A DNA stretch of 10,057 nucleotides from Verrucomicrobiaceae bacterium (GTDB lineage Bacteria > Verrucomicrobiota > Verrucomicrobiae > Verrucomicrobiales > Akkermansiaceae): NCBI GenBank assembly GCA_947372405.1, contig CANBTO010000145.1:1-10057 (forward strand). Reading direction: 5' to 3'. Below, one piece after another: positions 1 through 6,900 of this stretch. The notes beneath the pieces were generated by a model, which made no database searches, was not told the DNA's origin, and saw only the letters and a list, made by a program, of their open reading frames with translations. Position 1 is the stretch's first letter, and every line of letters begins with the position of its first letter. Position numbers and translations under genes: made by a program.

Positions 1-829
1 GTTTCTCCCAATCTTCACTGAGTCTGCAAACTGATTGGGTTCTTCGACAGTCACTACGCTGGAAGTCCTTCCTCCATAGGACTTCAAAGTTCAGCTCGGG
101 GACTCAGCCAATCGAAGAATTCCAACGATCTGTGAATCACGCTTTATTCTCGCAATTCCGGCGGCACCTGGGATCAATCACGGCGCTCGCAGCGCCCTTC
201 CGACACCTGACCTAGAAACCGATAATCCTCCGCACCGAGAACGGTGGGTAACGAGAAACCCTCCAGCGTCATTGGATTCCCAACTGACGAAAAAGGAGCC
301 GGTTCTAATCTCATGGGTGGCCGGGAATATACTCAATCCCAATCCTGCTAGTCGCGTGAAACCAAATCCTACCGCCAAAAAGAGTGCTATAAACAAGAAA
401 GCGAAAGCAAAACGAGTTACTGGCGAATCCTTCAAGAACAGTAACAAGTACGAAAGCGAGTGCTCGCAGACGCATTCTTTTGGGGTGAGGATCCGCCGGG
501 CATGCTCGGAGGCTCGGAAAAGGGATGAGGCTCACCGAATCCACATCGCCAAAATCCGCAATTCCTCCGCGAGGTTTGCTTCTGCCCTGACTGCAATCAT
601 CAGGGGGCGGTTAGGTCAAGTTCATCTCATCGGTCTCGACGCCTCCATGACATCCTGATGAGAAAATTCAGAATCCATCTCGGAAGAACGAATCGTAAAC
701 CTGCCTGACTCTCATCGGTCGGACCAACGGCCCTGATGGATGAGATGAGTTGAGAAGTGCCTTTCCTTGCCGTATTTGATTTTTCCGAACAGGAAGACGA
801 GGATAGTCTTTTCGAATCGTGAAGCCATG
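1..829. other. gene-poor spacer with short inverted repeats
   Basis: No convincing gene is visible here. The stretch is more AT-rich than the flanking genes, and its open frames read as unstructured sequence, apart from one weak membrane-type ORF on the minus strand listed separately. Two small inverted repeats lie near the left edge: CCCAATC at 7-13 with GATTGGG at 33-39, and GAAGTCC at 62-68 with GGACTTC at 79-85. Either could belong to the end of a gene left of the window, but neither has a T-run. An 11-bp direct repeat (TCTCATCGGTC) occurs at 625-635 and 710-720. The 3' side of the Tat-protein gene enters this spacer from the right, and no strong terminator hairpin was found just after its stop. 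Confidence 0.5.
178..447 (-). CDS. possible small membrane protein (weak)
   Basis: This is an 89-codon frame that would start at TTG (447). Its only notable feature is a hydrophobic run at about residues 13-36 (FAFAFLFIALFLAVGFGF and onward), which could form one membrane-spanning helix, followed by a short polar tail. Nothing in it is recognised. Against it: the start is a TTG with no clear ribosome-binding site, there is no neighbouring operon partner, the last 30 or so residues look like random Arg/Gly/Ser-rich sequence, and an overlapping minus-strand frame (311-544) is equally open. It could be a remnant with a frameshift, or simple chance in an AT-richer spacer. Confidence 0.2.
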   Translation of the reverse strand: MLLFLKDSPVTRFAFAFLFIALFLAVGFGFTRLAGLGLSIFPATHEIRTGSFFVSWESNDAGGFLVTHRSRCGGLSVSRSGVGRALRAP

Positions 830-2338
830 CTAAGTGGCGGCCCGGCTGCGGGCGACGAGCGGGCTCTCCGGTTCTGACGAGCCCTTGAGCCAGTATACGC
901 TGGCGGCCAGAAAGCGGTTGCGGAAGGCGGGCGAAAGGGACTGATAGTCCTCGATGACAGCGGTGCTGAACTTGTAGTCGTGCGAGTCGGTGCCTTTCAG
1001 ATAGATCAGCCGTTGGGCGGCGTCGATGAAGGCTTTGGGCGGGCCGCCGGCATCGAGGTAGGCGAGCGCCCTGCGGGCGGCCATCATCCGGTCGGTGGCG
1101 AGCCCGGCGAAGATTTCATCGATCACCCCGCCACCGGTCGCTGTGCCTGTTAGCGGCTCGAAGTTGTCGATCGAGATCCCCTCACCGGCCTTGGCGTCTT
1201 CGCGGAACAGCGGGAGAAACGAGGCGTTCTGGAGCATGAGAAAGCGCCGTGTGCTGTCGTCCGCCGCGTGGCGGAACGCATGGTGCAGAGCATTGGTGGT
1301 GGTGCATGCGTGGAGTGCGACGATGCCGCGCCGGCGCATCAGGATTTCCGCAGCGGCCTGAAACATCGCGTCCCACAAAGGCTGCGGGCTGCTGCCCGCG
1401 TTGATCAGCGCGACCGCTTTGGCCGCGCAGTCGTCCCATGTCCCGGTGCGCAGGACGGCGAGCATCTCCGCAGCCACTTCCGGCTTGTTCGTGCCGCCGT
1501 TCCAGGTGGCGCGGATTTCCTTCAGTCGTTCCTGGTTTTTCCGGCCGGGCCTGTCGGCCAGGGCGTCACGTTCGGCCGGGTTGGTCCCATCATGGTCCAG
1601 CAGGGCATACGCCAGTGAACGCAGGACAGGCTCGGCGTGCTGCCAGCCGATGGTTTGCAACAAGCGCCAACTGTTGGTCACGTAGATCGCCTTATGGCCG
1701 ATGTCGCGGTAGTCGCGCGCGCCGTAGCGGCAGAACAAATCGTAGGCTTCCTGCGATCCTCCGCGGTGGGCGAGACCGGCGGCGGCGGTGTCGGCGCGAC
1801 CGAGATCCCACGCGTCCATGCCCGCGGCGAAATCCGCTGGCGCGCGATCGGCGGAAGGTATGGCCGATTCCACGACGGACTCCATGGTCCAGTCGCCATC
1901 CTTGATGTCCTGCGCCTGTGATTCCTTGAACTGGTCGAGCGCCCAGAACACCGGTAGCCAGCGGTCGCAGTCCGGCGAATTGAGGCTGGCGAGGTGGGCC
2001 GAGTTCACTACCAGCACTGCGTGGAATTTAAAGCCGACCGGCCGTGGTTGGATATTACGAATGCCCGCGAGCAGCAAGGCGGTGACGATTTCGCGATGGG
2101 TGGTGCCGGCATGAATCCTCGCCCCGACTTCCTCCAGCAGGCGCTCGCGCGGCGTGTCCTCCAGCAGTCGCACCAGTGGCTCGATTTCCGGCAGGAAACT
2201 GACCATCGACGGATTGAGTTTCGCCTCCGCAGCGGAAACCAACGGCAAGCGTGACAACCCACCCACGGAGCCCGCACCTAGCAGCACGCTTTGAGCTGTG
2301 GTCGAGAGAAAGCTTCGTCTGGTCCATTCGGTTTTCAT
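830..2338 (-). CDS. Tat-exported protein of unknown function, 502 aa
   Basis: This is a complete gene of 502 codons from ATG at 2338 to TAG at 832-830. The N-terminus carries a twin-arginine signal: the TRRSFLS motif at residues 6-12, a hydrophobic stretch to about residue 35, and an Ala-rich likely cleavage site near residues 35-39 (VSAAEA). The mature protein is therefore probably folded in the cytoplasm, possibly with a bound cofactor, and exported. The rest looks mainly helical. Three segments echo one another: FHAVLVVNSAHLA (105-117), GHKAIYVTNSWRLL (214-227) and LHACTTTNALHHAFRHA (342-358), with another His at 453 in SDSHDYKF-like context. Such His/Asn clusters could bind metal or heme, but that is inference. 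A faint likeness to the questin oxidase/AflY family (a lHaxT-type motif) was considered and not established. No Shine-Dalgarno sequence is visible upstream; the start is fixed by the proper Tat n-region. It is not part of a tight operon here. Confidence 0.93.
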   Translation of the reverse strand: MKTEWTRRSFLSTTAQSVLLGAGSVGGLSRLPLVSAAEAKLNPSMVSFLPEIEPLVRLLEDTPRERLLEEVGARIHAGTTHREIVTALLLAGIRNIQPRPVGFKFHAVLVVNSAHLASLNSPDCDRWLPVFWALDQFKESQAQDIKDGDWTMESVVESAIPSADRAPADFAAGMDAWDLGRADTAAAGLAHRGGSQEAYDLFCRYGARDYRDIGHKAIYVTNSWRLLQTIGWQHAEPVLRSLAYALLDHDGTNPAERDALADRPGRKNQERLKEIRATWNGGTNKPEVAAEMLAVLRTGTWDDCAAKAVALINAGSSPQPLWDAMFQAAAEILMRRRGIVALHACTTTNALHHAFRHAADDSTRRFLMLQNASFLPLFREDAKAGEGISIDNFEPLTGTATGGGVIDEIFAGLATDRMMAARRALAYLDAGGPPKAFIDAAQRLIYLKGTDSHDYKFSTAVIEDYQSLSPAFRNRFLAASVYWLKGSSEPESPLVARSRAAT

Positions 2339-2873
2339 TTTTGATCTGATGAAACATGAGATGAACCCGCGCCCTGTGCAATCGGAATGATGGGAATGGT
2401 CTTATGTCCGGTCGTCCCTGAAACGGCCGGTGGCCGGACCGGAGGGCGGGGAAATAGGGGCATGATACATTTCCTTGCTTCATCAGCAGGTGCAAGAATC
2501 GACATCGGCATCAGGGGGGGCTCGATCGCCATGACTTCCGATGCCGAAACCGATGATTGTGAATTCACCAGCAATGAAGAAAATCAATCCGTGAAACTCA
2601 TTGTTAGATGTCCTCCTGCAAACACACGGTCAGGACAGCCCACCGCCTCGCGAGGAATGCCGCGAGAACCTCGTTTTCCGGTGGCTGGAAGCGGACCGAT
2701 TGGAAGCGGGTTTGGAAGCGTTCGGTGAGACTGCCGAGGTCGAGAATCGTGGAGCCAAGGAAAGCGCAAGCCGGTTGTAAATTCATCGGTCGCTCGTCAT
2801 GAAATGGACCCCGATTCCGGGTTATATGAGTTTGAACGGAAGCACTCCACGCTTCCCCAAATCATCCATCATC
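2339..2873. other. upstream spacer of the Tat-protein gene
   Basis: This spacer lies between the Tat-protein start (minus strand) and the rightward small ORFs. It should contain the promoter and leader of the Tat-protein gene, but no clear -35/-10 pair could be assigned. It includes the nested hairpin at 2407-2443 listed separately. Several open frames of 60-113 codons cross it on both strands; none has a recognisable start or motif. One oddity is TGGAAGCG occurring three times (2686-2693, 2701-2708, 2713-2720), spaced 15 and 12 bases apart. Multiples of three hint at former coding sequence, with Trp-Lys-Arg repeats on the plus strand or Arg-Phe-Gln repeats on the minus strand, but no gene can be claimed. 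Confidence 0.4.
2407..2443 (-). other. nested hairpin in Tat-gene leader
   Basis: TCCGGTC (2407-2413) pairs with GACCGGA (2437-2443). Inside lies a second perfect stem, CGGCC (2424-2428) with GGCCG (2432-2436) around a 3-nt GGT loop. The two stems abut on one side and are separated by a 10-nt bulge (2414-2423) on the other, so they could stack. The structure sits about 70-105 bases before the ATG of the Tat-protein gene and, if transcribed, would be in its 5' leader. It has no following T-run, so it is not an obvious terminator. A regulatory role is only inference; a fortuitous GC-rich palindrome is the alternative. Confidence 0.35.
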
Positions 2874-3083
2874 ATGTCCCGATAACTCTATTCCCCGAAA
2901 TTCTCCGACGACGTGGTCCGCGCGTTTTACCGCGAGGGACAACGACGCCGGATGCCCATGACCCGCCTCGCCGGCGAATTGCTTCGCGACTCGCTGGTGG
3001 ACGTTCCATCTCTTGCCATCGTTTCCAACGTCTGCGAGAACGTGTTTCCCTACCGCGCCAGCCGCGATCCTGACGCGGCCTGA
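2874..3083 (+). pseudogene. small ORF with TAA at codon 4
   Basis: ATG at 2874 is followed by Ser-Arg, then TAA (2883-2885), then an open frame of 65 codons to TGA at 3081-3083. The downstream frame reads like real protein: LYSPKFSDDVVRAFYREG, a basic stretch QRRR, then MPMTRLAGELLRDSL, which looks like a helix, and a polar tail. From memory, small verrucomicrobial proteins often begin with an 'M-x-x-x-[LIV]YSPK' start and a 'PMTRL...LLR' helix, reminiscent of ribbon-helix-helix DNA-binding proteins, but this was not verified. One base change (TCA to TAA) would explain the interruption. Alternatively translation starts at ATG 2952, giving a 43-residue protein, or at GTG 2913. A terminator-like hairpin 33 bases after the stop supports a genuine transcription unit ending here. 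No Shine-Dalgarno sequence is visible before 2874. Confidence 0.45.
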
Positions 3084-3115
3084 ATGCCCTCCACCCAAAA
3101 CCTAACCAATCTGAA

Positions 3116-3140
3116 GGCCCGGCACCACGCCGGGCCATTT
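3116..3140 (+). terminator. terminator-like hairpin after small ORF
   Basis: A perfect 8-bp stem, GGCCCGGC (3116-3123) with GCCGGGCC (3129-3136), closes a 5-nt loop ACCAC and is followed by ATTTCGTTT. It begins 33 bases after the TGA of the small rightward ORF. The stem is strong, but the T-tract is short and interrupted, so it is a plausible rather than textbook Rho-independent terminator. Confidence 0.6.
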
Positions 3141-3159
3141 CGTTTCCAACCATTGTCCC

Positions 3160-3219
3160 ATGTCTCCAACGATCTACCACTACACCACCTGCGACCCGCC
3201 TATCTCACCACGCCCGTAG
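3160..3219 (+). other. 19-codon ORF, possible decayed gene start
   Basis: ATG at 3160 opens a frame reading MSPTIYHYTTCDPP and a few more residues before TAG at 3217-3219. The start has a protein-like look, but the frame is far too short for assignment, and reading past the TAG gives nothing recognisable. It lies 23 bases after the terminator-like hairpin. It may be a leader peptide, a decayed gene start, or chance. Confidence 0.15.
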
Positions 3220-3257
3220 CCGCTTCCCCACCTGACACCAAACATCTCCCTGACTCC

Positions 3258-3302
3258 GCGTGAAGGTCGGCTCCTCCAATCCGGAAGAGCCGACCTTCGC
3301 GC
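3258..3302. repeat. 45-nt near-perfect palindromic hairpin
   Basis: A long inverted repeat: GCGTG plus AAGGTCGGCTC (3258-3273), a single mismatch, TCC, a 5-nt loop (3278-3282), GGA, a mismatch, then GAGCCGACCTT plus CGCGC (3287-3302). That gives 19 pairs with one G-T wobble and one internal mismatch. Neither side is followed by a T-run, so a simple intrinsic terminator is not favoured. It could be an intergenic repetitive palindrome (REP/PU-type), a transcript-stabilising stem-loop, or a bidirectional attenuator between the decayed small ORFs. Confidence 0.7.
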
Positions 3303-3382
3303 ATCTTGTCCCGGCATAGTCAACGACGACGCCGGATCTCCACCTCTTCCCTGAAAACTGAACACAGAAAACTAACAAACTT

Positions 3383-3508
3383 ATGAGTCATGCCATCTCC
3401 AACAAATCATACGACTCAATGAAAAATGAGGGATCAAGGGCCAGGGGCCGGGCCAGCGAAGAAGTGACACTCTTGCCTCTACGCCAGTCCCTGACCCCTA
3501 GCCGCTAA
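3383..3508 (+). other. 41-codon ORF running into the heptad repeat
   Basis: ATG at 3383 (MSHAISNKSYDSMKNEG start) opens a 41-codon frame to TAA at 3506-3508. Its second half is made entirely of the degenerate repeat element below, and its stop lies in the last repeat unit. The first dozen residues resemble a natural gene start; the remainder looks like read-in. It may be a small gene whose body was replaced by the repeat, or it may not be a gene. Nothing in it is recognised. Confidence 0.2.
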
Positions 3509-3516
3509 CTCCTCGG
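3426..3516. repeat. inverted pair of degenerate 7-nt tandem repeats
   Basis: On the right arm three heptamers follow one another exactly: CCCTGAC (3489-3495), CCCTAGC (3496-3502) and CGCTAAC (3503-3509). On the left arm the opposite orientation occurs: ATGAGGG, ATCAAGG, GCCAGGG and GCCGGGC fill 3426-3453, whose complements are CCCTCAT, CCTTGAT, CCCTGGC and GCCCGGC. The arms are about 35 bases apart and can partly pair (GGGCCAGGG against the complement of CCCTGACCC). The form recalls the short tandem heptamer repeats known from cyanobacterial spacers, or a small non-autonomous element. No transposase or target duplication was seen. Confidence 0.4.
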
Positions 3517-3564
3517 TTCACCCGGCCGATATGTCGCTTTGATTTTAAAAGATGATATGATCTC

Positions 3565-3762
3565 ATGAAAGAGAAACAACGACAGGATCAGGAAACAAAG
3601 GTTCTCCATTCTGACAGTGGTGACGATCCAGGCGGATTTTCCGAAGAGGCTCGGACCATACGCGGTCGGATGCCGGAAGTGGACACGATGATCGACAGCA
3701 TCCTCTAATCGGCCACTTCGGGCAGCTATCTCGAAACCATCCGGCAACGCGGAGGGCGGTAG
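3565..3762 (+). pseudogene. Pup-like small ORF broken by TAA
   Basis: ATG 3565 opens 47 codons to TAA (3706-3708); the same frame then continues 17 codons to TAG (3760-3762). Read through, it is 65 positions long, within the usual 60-70 for prokaryotic ubiquitin-like protein (Pup). The N-terminal half is hydrophilic and probably disordered (MKEKQRQDQETK, then an Asp/Gly/Glu-rich part). The C-terminal part reads VDTMIDSIL, stop, SATSGSYLETIRQRGGR. In Pup the corresponding end is of the type ID-VLEEN-FV-QKGG(Q/E), so the stop falls where Glu is expected (GAA to TAA) and the last residue is Arg (CGG) instead of the Gln/Glu used for conjugation. Both changes argue for decay. An upstream frame ends in TGA overlapping this ATG as ATGA. 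No pafA, dop or proteasome gene lies in the window. The resemblance is by eye; a chance frame or a UBact relative are alternatives. Confidence 0.35.
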
Positions 3763-3906
3763 CCATCTCGTTTTGGTTCGGCTACTCGATTCTATTTTCT
3801 AGCTCCACCATCCATCTATTGTCCTGGGCTTCTTTCCCGGTTTGGAATTCTTCATTGCAAGCTTTTCGCCGTGAGGCACGGTGGCCCTGATGACCCGCGG
3901 GTCGAA

Positions 3907-6900
3907 CTATTCGCTCGGCGGCGAGACTTCGCGCGTGATGGCTCCGTTGGTATCGCTCAGGACCAGGATCGAGAACTTGTCGATATCCGGCAGTTCCGCA
4001 GGCTTGAGCATCTGGTAGTCGAGGCTGTTTTTCGGTGGAGCCTCGCGACCTGATATCTGCTTCGAGAGAGGCAGCGGCTGGCCCGGTGCGCCGCCGTTGA
4101 GGCTGGCGTAGTCAAAGCGCCCGCGCAGGTCGGTGTAGCCGTCCTTGAAGAAACGCACGGTGCCATTCTTGAGCCGCGCATACACCTTGACGTATGCCTT
4201 GCTGACGGCGCGGTCGTTGGTGCTGTCGCGCGCTTCGAGGCGGCCGTAGTTTTCCGTGAGGGTGAGCTTGAGCGTGTTGGCATGATACGGCTGCGCCTTG
4301 TGCTGGCCGGCGGCGACGATTTCCACCAGCACATTGGCGCGGGCAAACTCGGCAGGCAGCGCAACGTCGAGCGTGTCCTTGCCCTTGGGCAGCGACTGGA
4401 CGGTCGTCTTGTTAGGCTTGACGATGCTGAACCGGCTGGCGTCCTCGCTCACGAACGGATTGCTGCTGAACGAAAACTCGGGATCCATCAGGTAGTATTG
4501 GACCGCGACTTCGGTTAGATTCCGGTAGTTCAGCGCGATCGTCCGGTTCTCGACCTTGAAATCGAAGCTCGGTTCGCTGAGCGCGAGTTCCGTCTGCTGC
4601 TTCTCGCGGTCCGGCTTGTCGCCCTTCTCGACCTTCGACGGTTTGCCGTCGATCTCGTCAAGCTGGCTCGTCACGTCGGCGAACAACAAGCGCCAGCGCG
4701 TGACCGGGTAGTCGCTGTATTGCGACGCGATGCCCCGTGCCTCGGCAAGGTTGCTTTCATAAAACCCGGCGTAGCAGCGGAAGTAGTCGTGCTGCAGGCG
4801 CGTCGGCAAGGCCTTGGGATCGACGCTGTGGAATCGCGCGAGCGCTTCCTCGACGCGGTCCTGCAGGAACAGGTAATAAGTCACGCTCATGTGGTCGATC
4901 GCATCGAGCGTCGGCTTGTGGGCGAGAATTCCCAGGAACGCCTGATATTGCGCGAGCACGGCGGGATTCGCGATGCGCGCCTCGTTACCCAGCTTGTGCG
5001 CGCGCTGGTTGACCAGCGGGCTGTATTCGAGGTGTTCGTAGGCGCGGCGTTCGATCGGATCGATCACCACCAGCGAGCACGCGAGAAACGGCCCGCAGCG
5101 AGCCACGAAGTCGTCCCTGTGGAGGATCCACTCGCGCAGGGTGTCGCGGTCGTTGTGGAGAAGCGCGTAACTGTAGATCGTCTCGTCCCAGACGTGATGC
5201 GCGCCCAGGAAGGCGGTGAGTTTCCGGTAAAACGCCGCATCATGGCAACGCCATGCGACCCGCGGGAATGCGATCGCGGCGAGGTTGTTTTGTTCGAGGA
5301 AGGTGAAGACATCGGTCTCACTGCCATATTGCGAGATATAGTCCCACGACGCCTTGTCCACCTGTGTGAGTTTGGCCACGACGTTGAACTCGAATGGTTT
5401 CGCCGCGCCGGCAACCACCCCGTTGACCGCGACGTTCACCGGGAAATGCGGGAACTTCCTCGCGCCGGTGGCGGGGAAATAGAAGTAGTATTCGAAGGTC
5501 TTGGTGGTGTATGGCTCAAGCCGCACCGACTTCGAGTCGGTCGCCTTGCTGCCCTGCACCGGCAACGCGCCTTGTGGGATTTGCAACAGCACTTCCGCCT
5601 TCGCCGGGGCGCTCGTCGGGTTGGTGACCACCACGTTCGCGCCGTAAACCGTGCCTGTCAGGAATTCGTCGGTCACATATTTCTCGAACTTCTCGTTGCC
5701 CTCCATCCGGTAGCGGTCGCCCGCGCGGAAGAAGCTTTGAGAAACAAGCAGTTGCCCTTGCTGGGCGTTCGCAGCCAACGGCGTGGCCGGCTTGATTTCC
5801 TTATGATAGACGATCACCGGACCGCCGGCTGTCAGGGTGAACTGTCCTGCGTCCGCCTTGCCGTCATGTTTGGCTGCATCGAATGGCAGATCGAGCACCG
5901 CCAGCGCGAGCATCATCTCGGCGAAGCTGTGGCTGGCCTCGGCGACGTTCGGGGAAACAAAGGCACCTTGCGCGCCGTCGGCCACCCACTTCGCGTAGTC
6001 GCGCCAGAATGCGCTCACCGGAATCAGGTTGCCGTCCTGCTGGGTGATACGCAGGTGCCAGTAGTTGTTCTCCGCCCATTCCTTGGTCGGCCCCAACTGA
6101 CGGTAATACACCCGCGTCTGGGCGCGAGCCGCCTCCGCGGTGTCCCGGCCGAAATAACCGTTGTCACCCTGGAGCGCGAGCTTGCCAGCGCCGCGCAGTG
6201 CAAGCTGCCGGGATTTCGCGTCCTGCGCCGCCCCTTTGAGCAGCATCTTGTCGCCAGCCTCGAGTTCTTCCGCGAAGCGCGGGCCATCCGTCGGCATGTC
6301 CGCAAGCATTGCCTCGTCATCCGCATCCTTTGACAGACCTTCCTTCATCTTTTTCGCGAGTGCCTTCCGCGCCGGGGCATTCGCTGGTGCGGCCAGGGTG
6401 GCCGGAGCTGCGGCGAATCCCGCTGCCACGGATTCCTGCGGTGCTGCCGCTCCTCCCTGGCCTCCGGCCATGTCGCGCATTTCGTTGGTCGCGCGGGCGT
6501 TTTCCTTGTTTCTCATCCGCTTCAAGTCGCCTTCCCAGCCAGGTTTGGTCTCAGCCGTATCGAGCGCTCGTCCCCGCAAGGCGGTCTCGAACAAACGGTC
6601 CTGCCACTCGGGATTCGGCGGGATCATTTCCCATAACTCCCGCAAACTGCGCGCCACGTTTCCGCCCTCACCCTTGATCCGTTGTCCCAACAACGCTCGC
6701 TCGACCACGTTGAGCCTGGCGTATGTGGTCGGTTGGGTGTATCCGGCGAGATCGTTTTCTAACAACCAGTCGTCCATGAAGGTCTTGTCCTTCTTGTTCG
6801 ACAACGTCGGCTTGACGACCTTGCCGAAGAACTCCGGGTCCTTGCGGGCAAGGAAAAAATTCAACTCGTGGCAGGCGAACTCGGAATACTTGGCGAGTTT

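Noticed and set aside
272..658. 128-codon plus-strand frame in the left spacer
   Set aside because: Lys/Ser/Arg-rich translation without domain or ribosome-binding site, in an AT-richer stretch where open frames arise easily.
2055..2495. 146-codon minus-strand frame overlapping the Tat-protein start
   Set aside because: It overlaps the Tat signal in another frame and has no recognisable features; the 502-codon frame explains the sequence.
2804..3073. 89-codon plus-strand frame overlapping the interrupted small ORF
   Set aside because: Its translation is His/Arg/Pro-rich and unstructured, whereas the neighbouring frame reads as normal protein and ends before a terminator-like hairpin.
3426..3516. 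CRISPR array
   Set aside because: The repeat units are 7 nt, contiguous and degenerate, with no spacers and no cas genes nearby.
3556..3561. TATGAT as a -10 box for the Pup-like ORF
   Set aside because: No matching -35 hexamer at suitable spacing, and transcription would start almost on the ATG.
2883..3708. TAA reassigned as a sense codon, since two small ORFs carry in-frame TAA and both big genes end in TAG
   Set aside because: More than 2,500 codons of the two large genes contain no in-frame TAA, which would be unlikely if TAA were a normal sense codon.
3505..3747. 80-codon minus-strand frame opposite the Pup-like ORF
   Set aside because: No domain or plausible start region; it looks like the shadow of the rightward frame, though neither is proven.
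3869..3881. Hairpin CCGTG/CACGG as terminator of the giant gene
   Set aside because: Only five pairs and no T-run on the relevant strand.
4720..6333. 537-codon open frame on the plus strand inside the giant gene
   Set aside because: It is exactly antisense to well-structured coding sequence of the giant protein; its translation is Arg/Val/His-rich without domains, typical of a GC-rich shadow frame.
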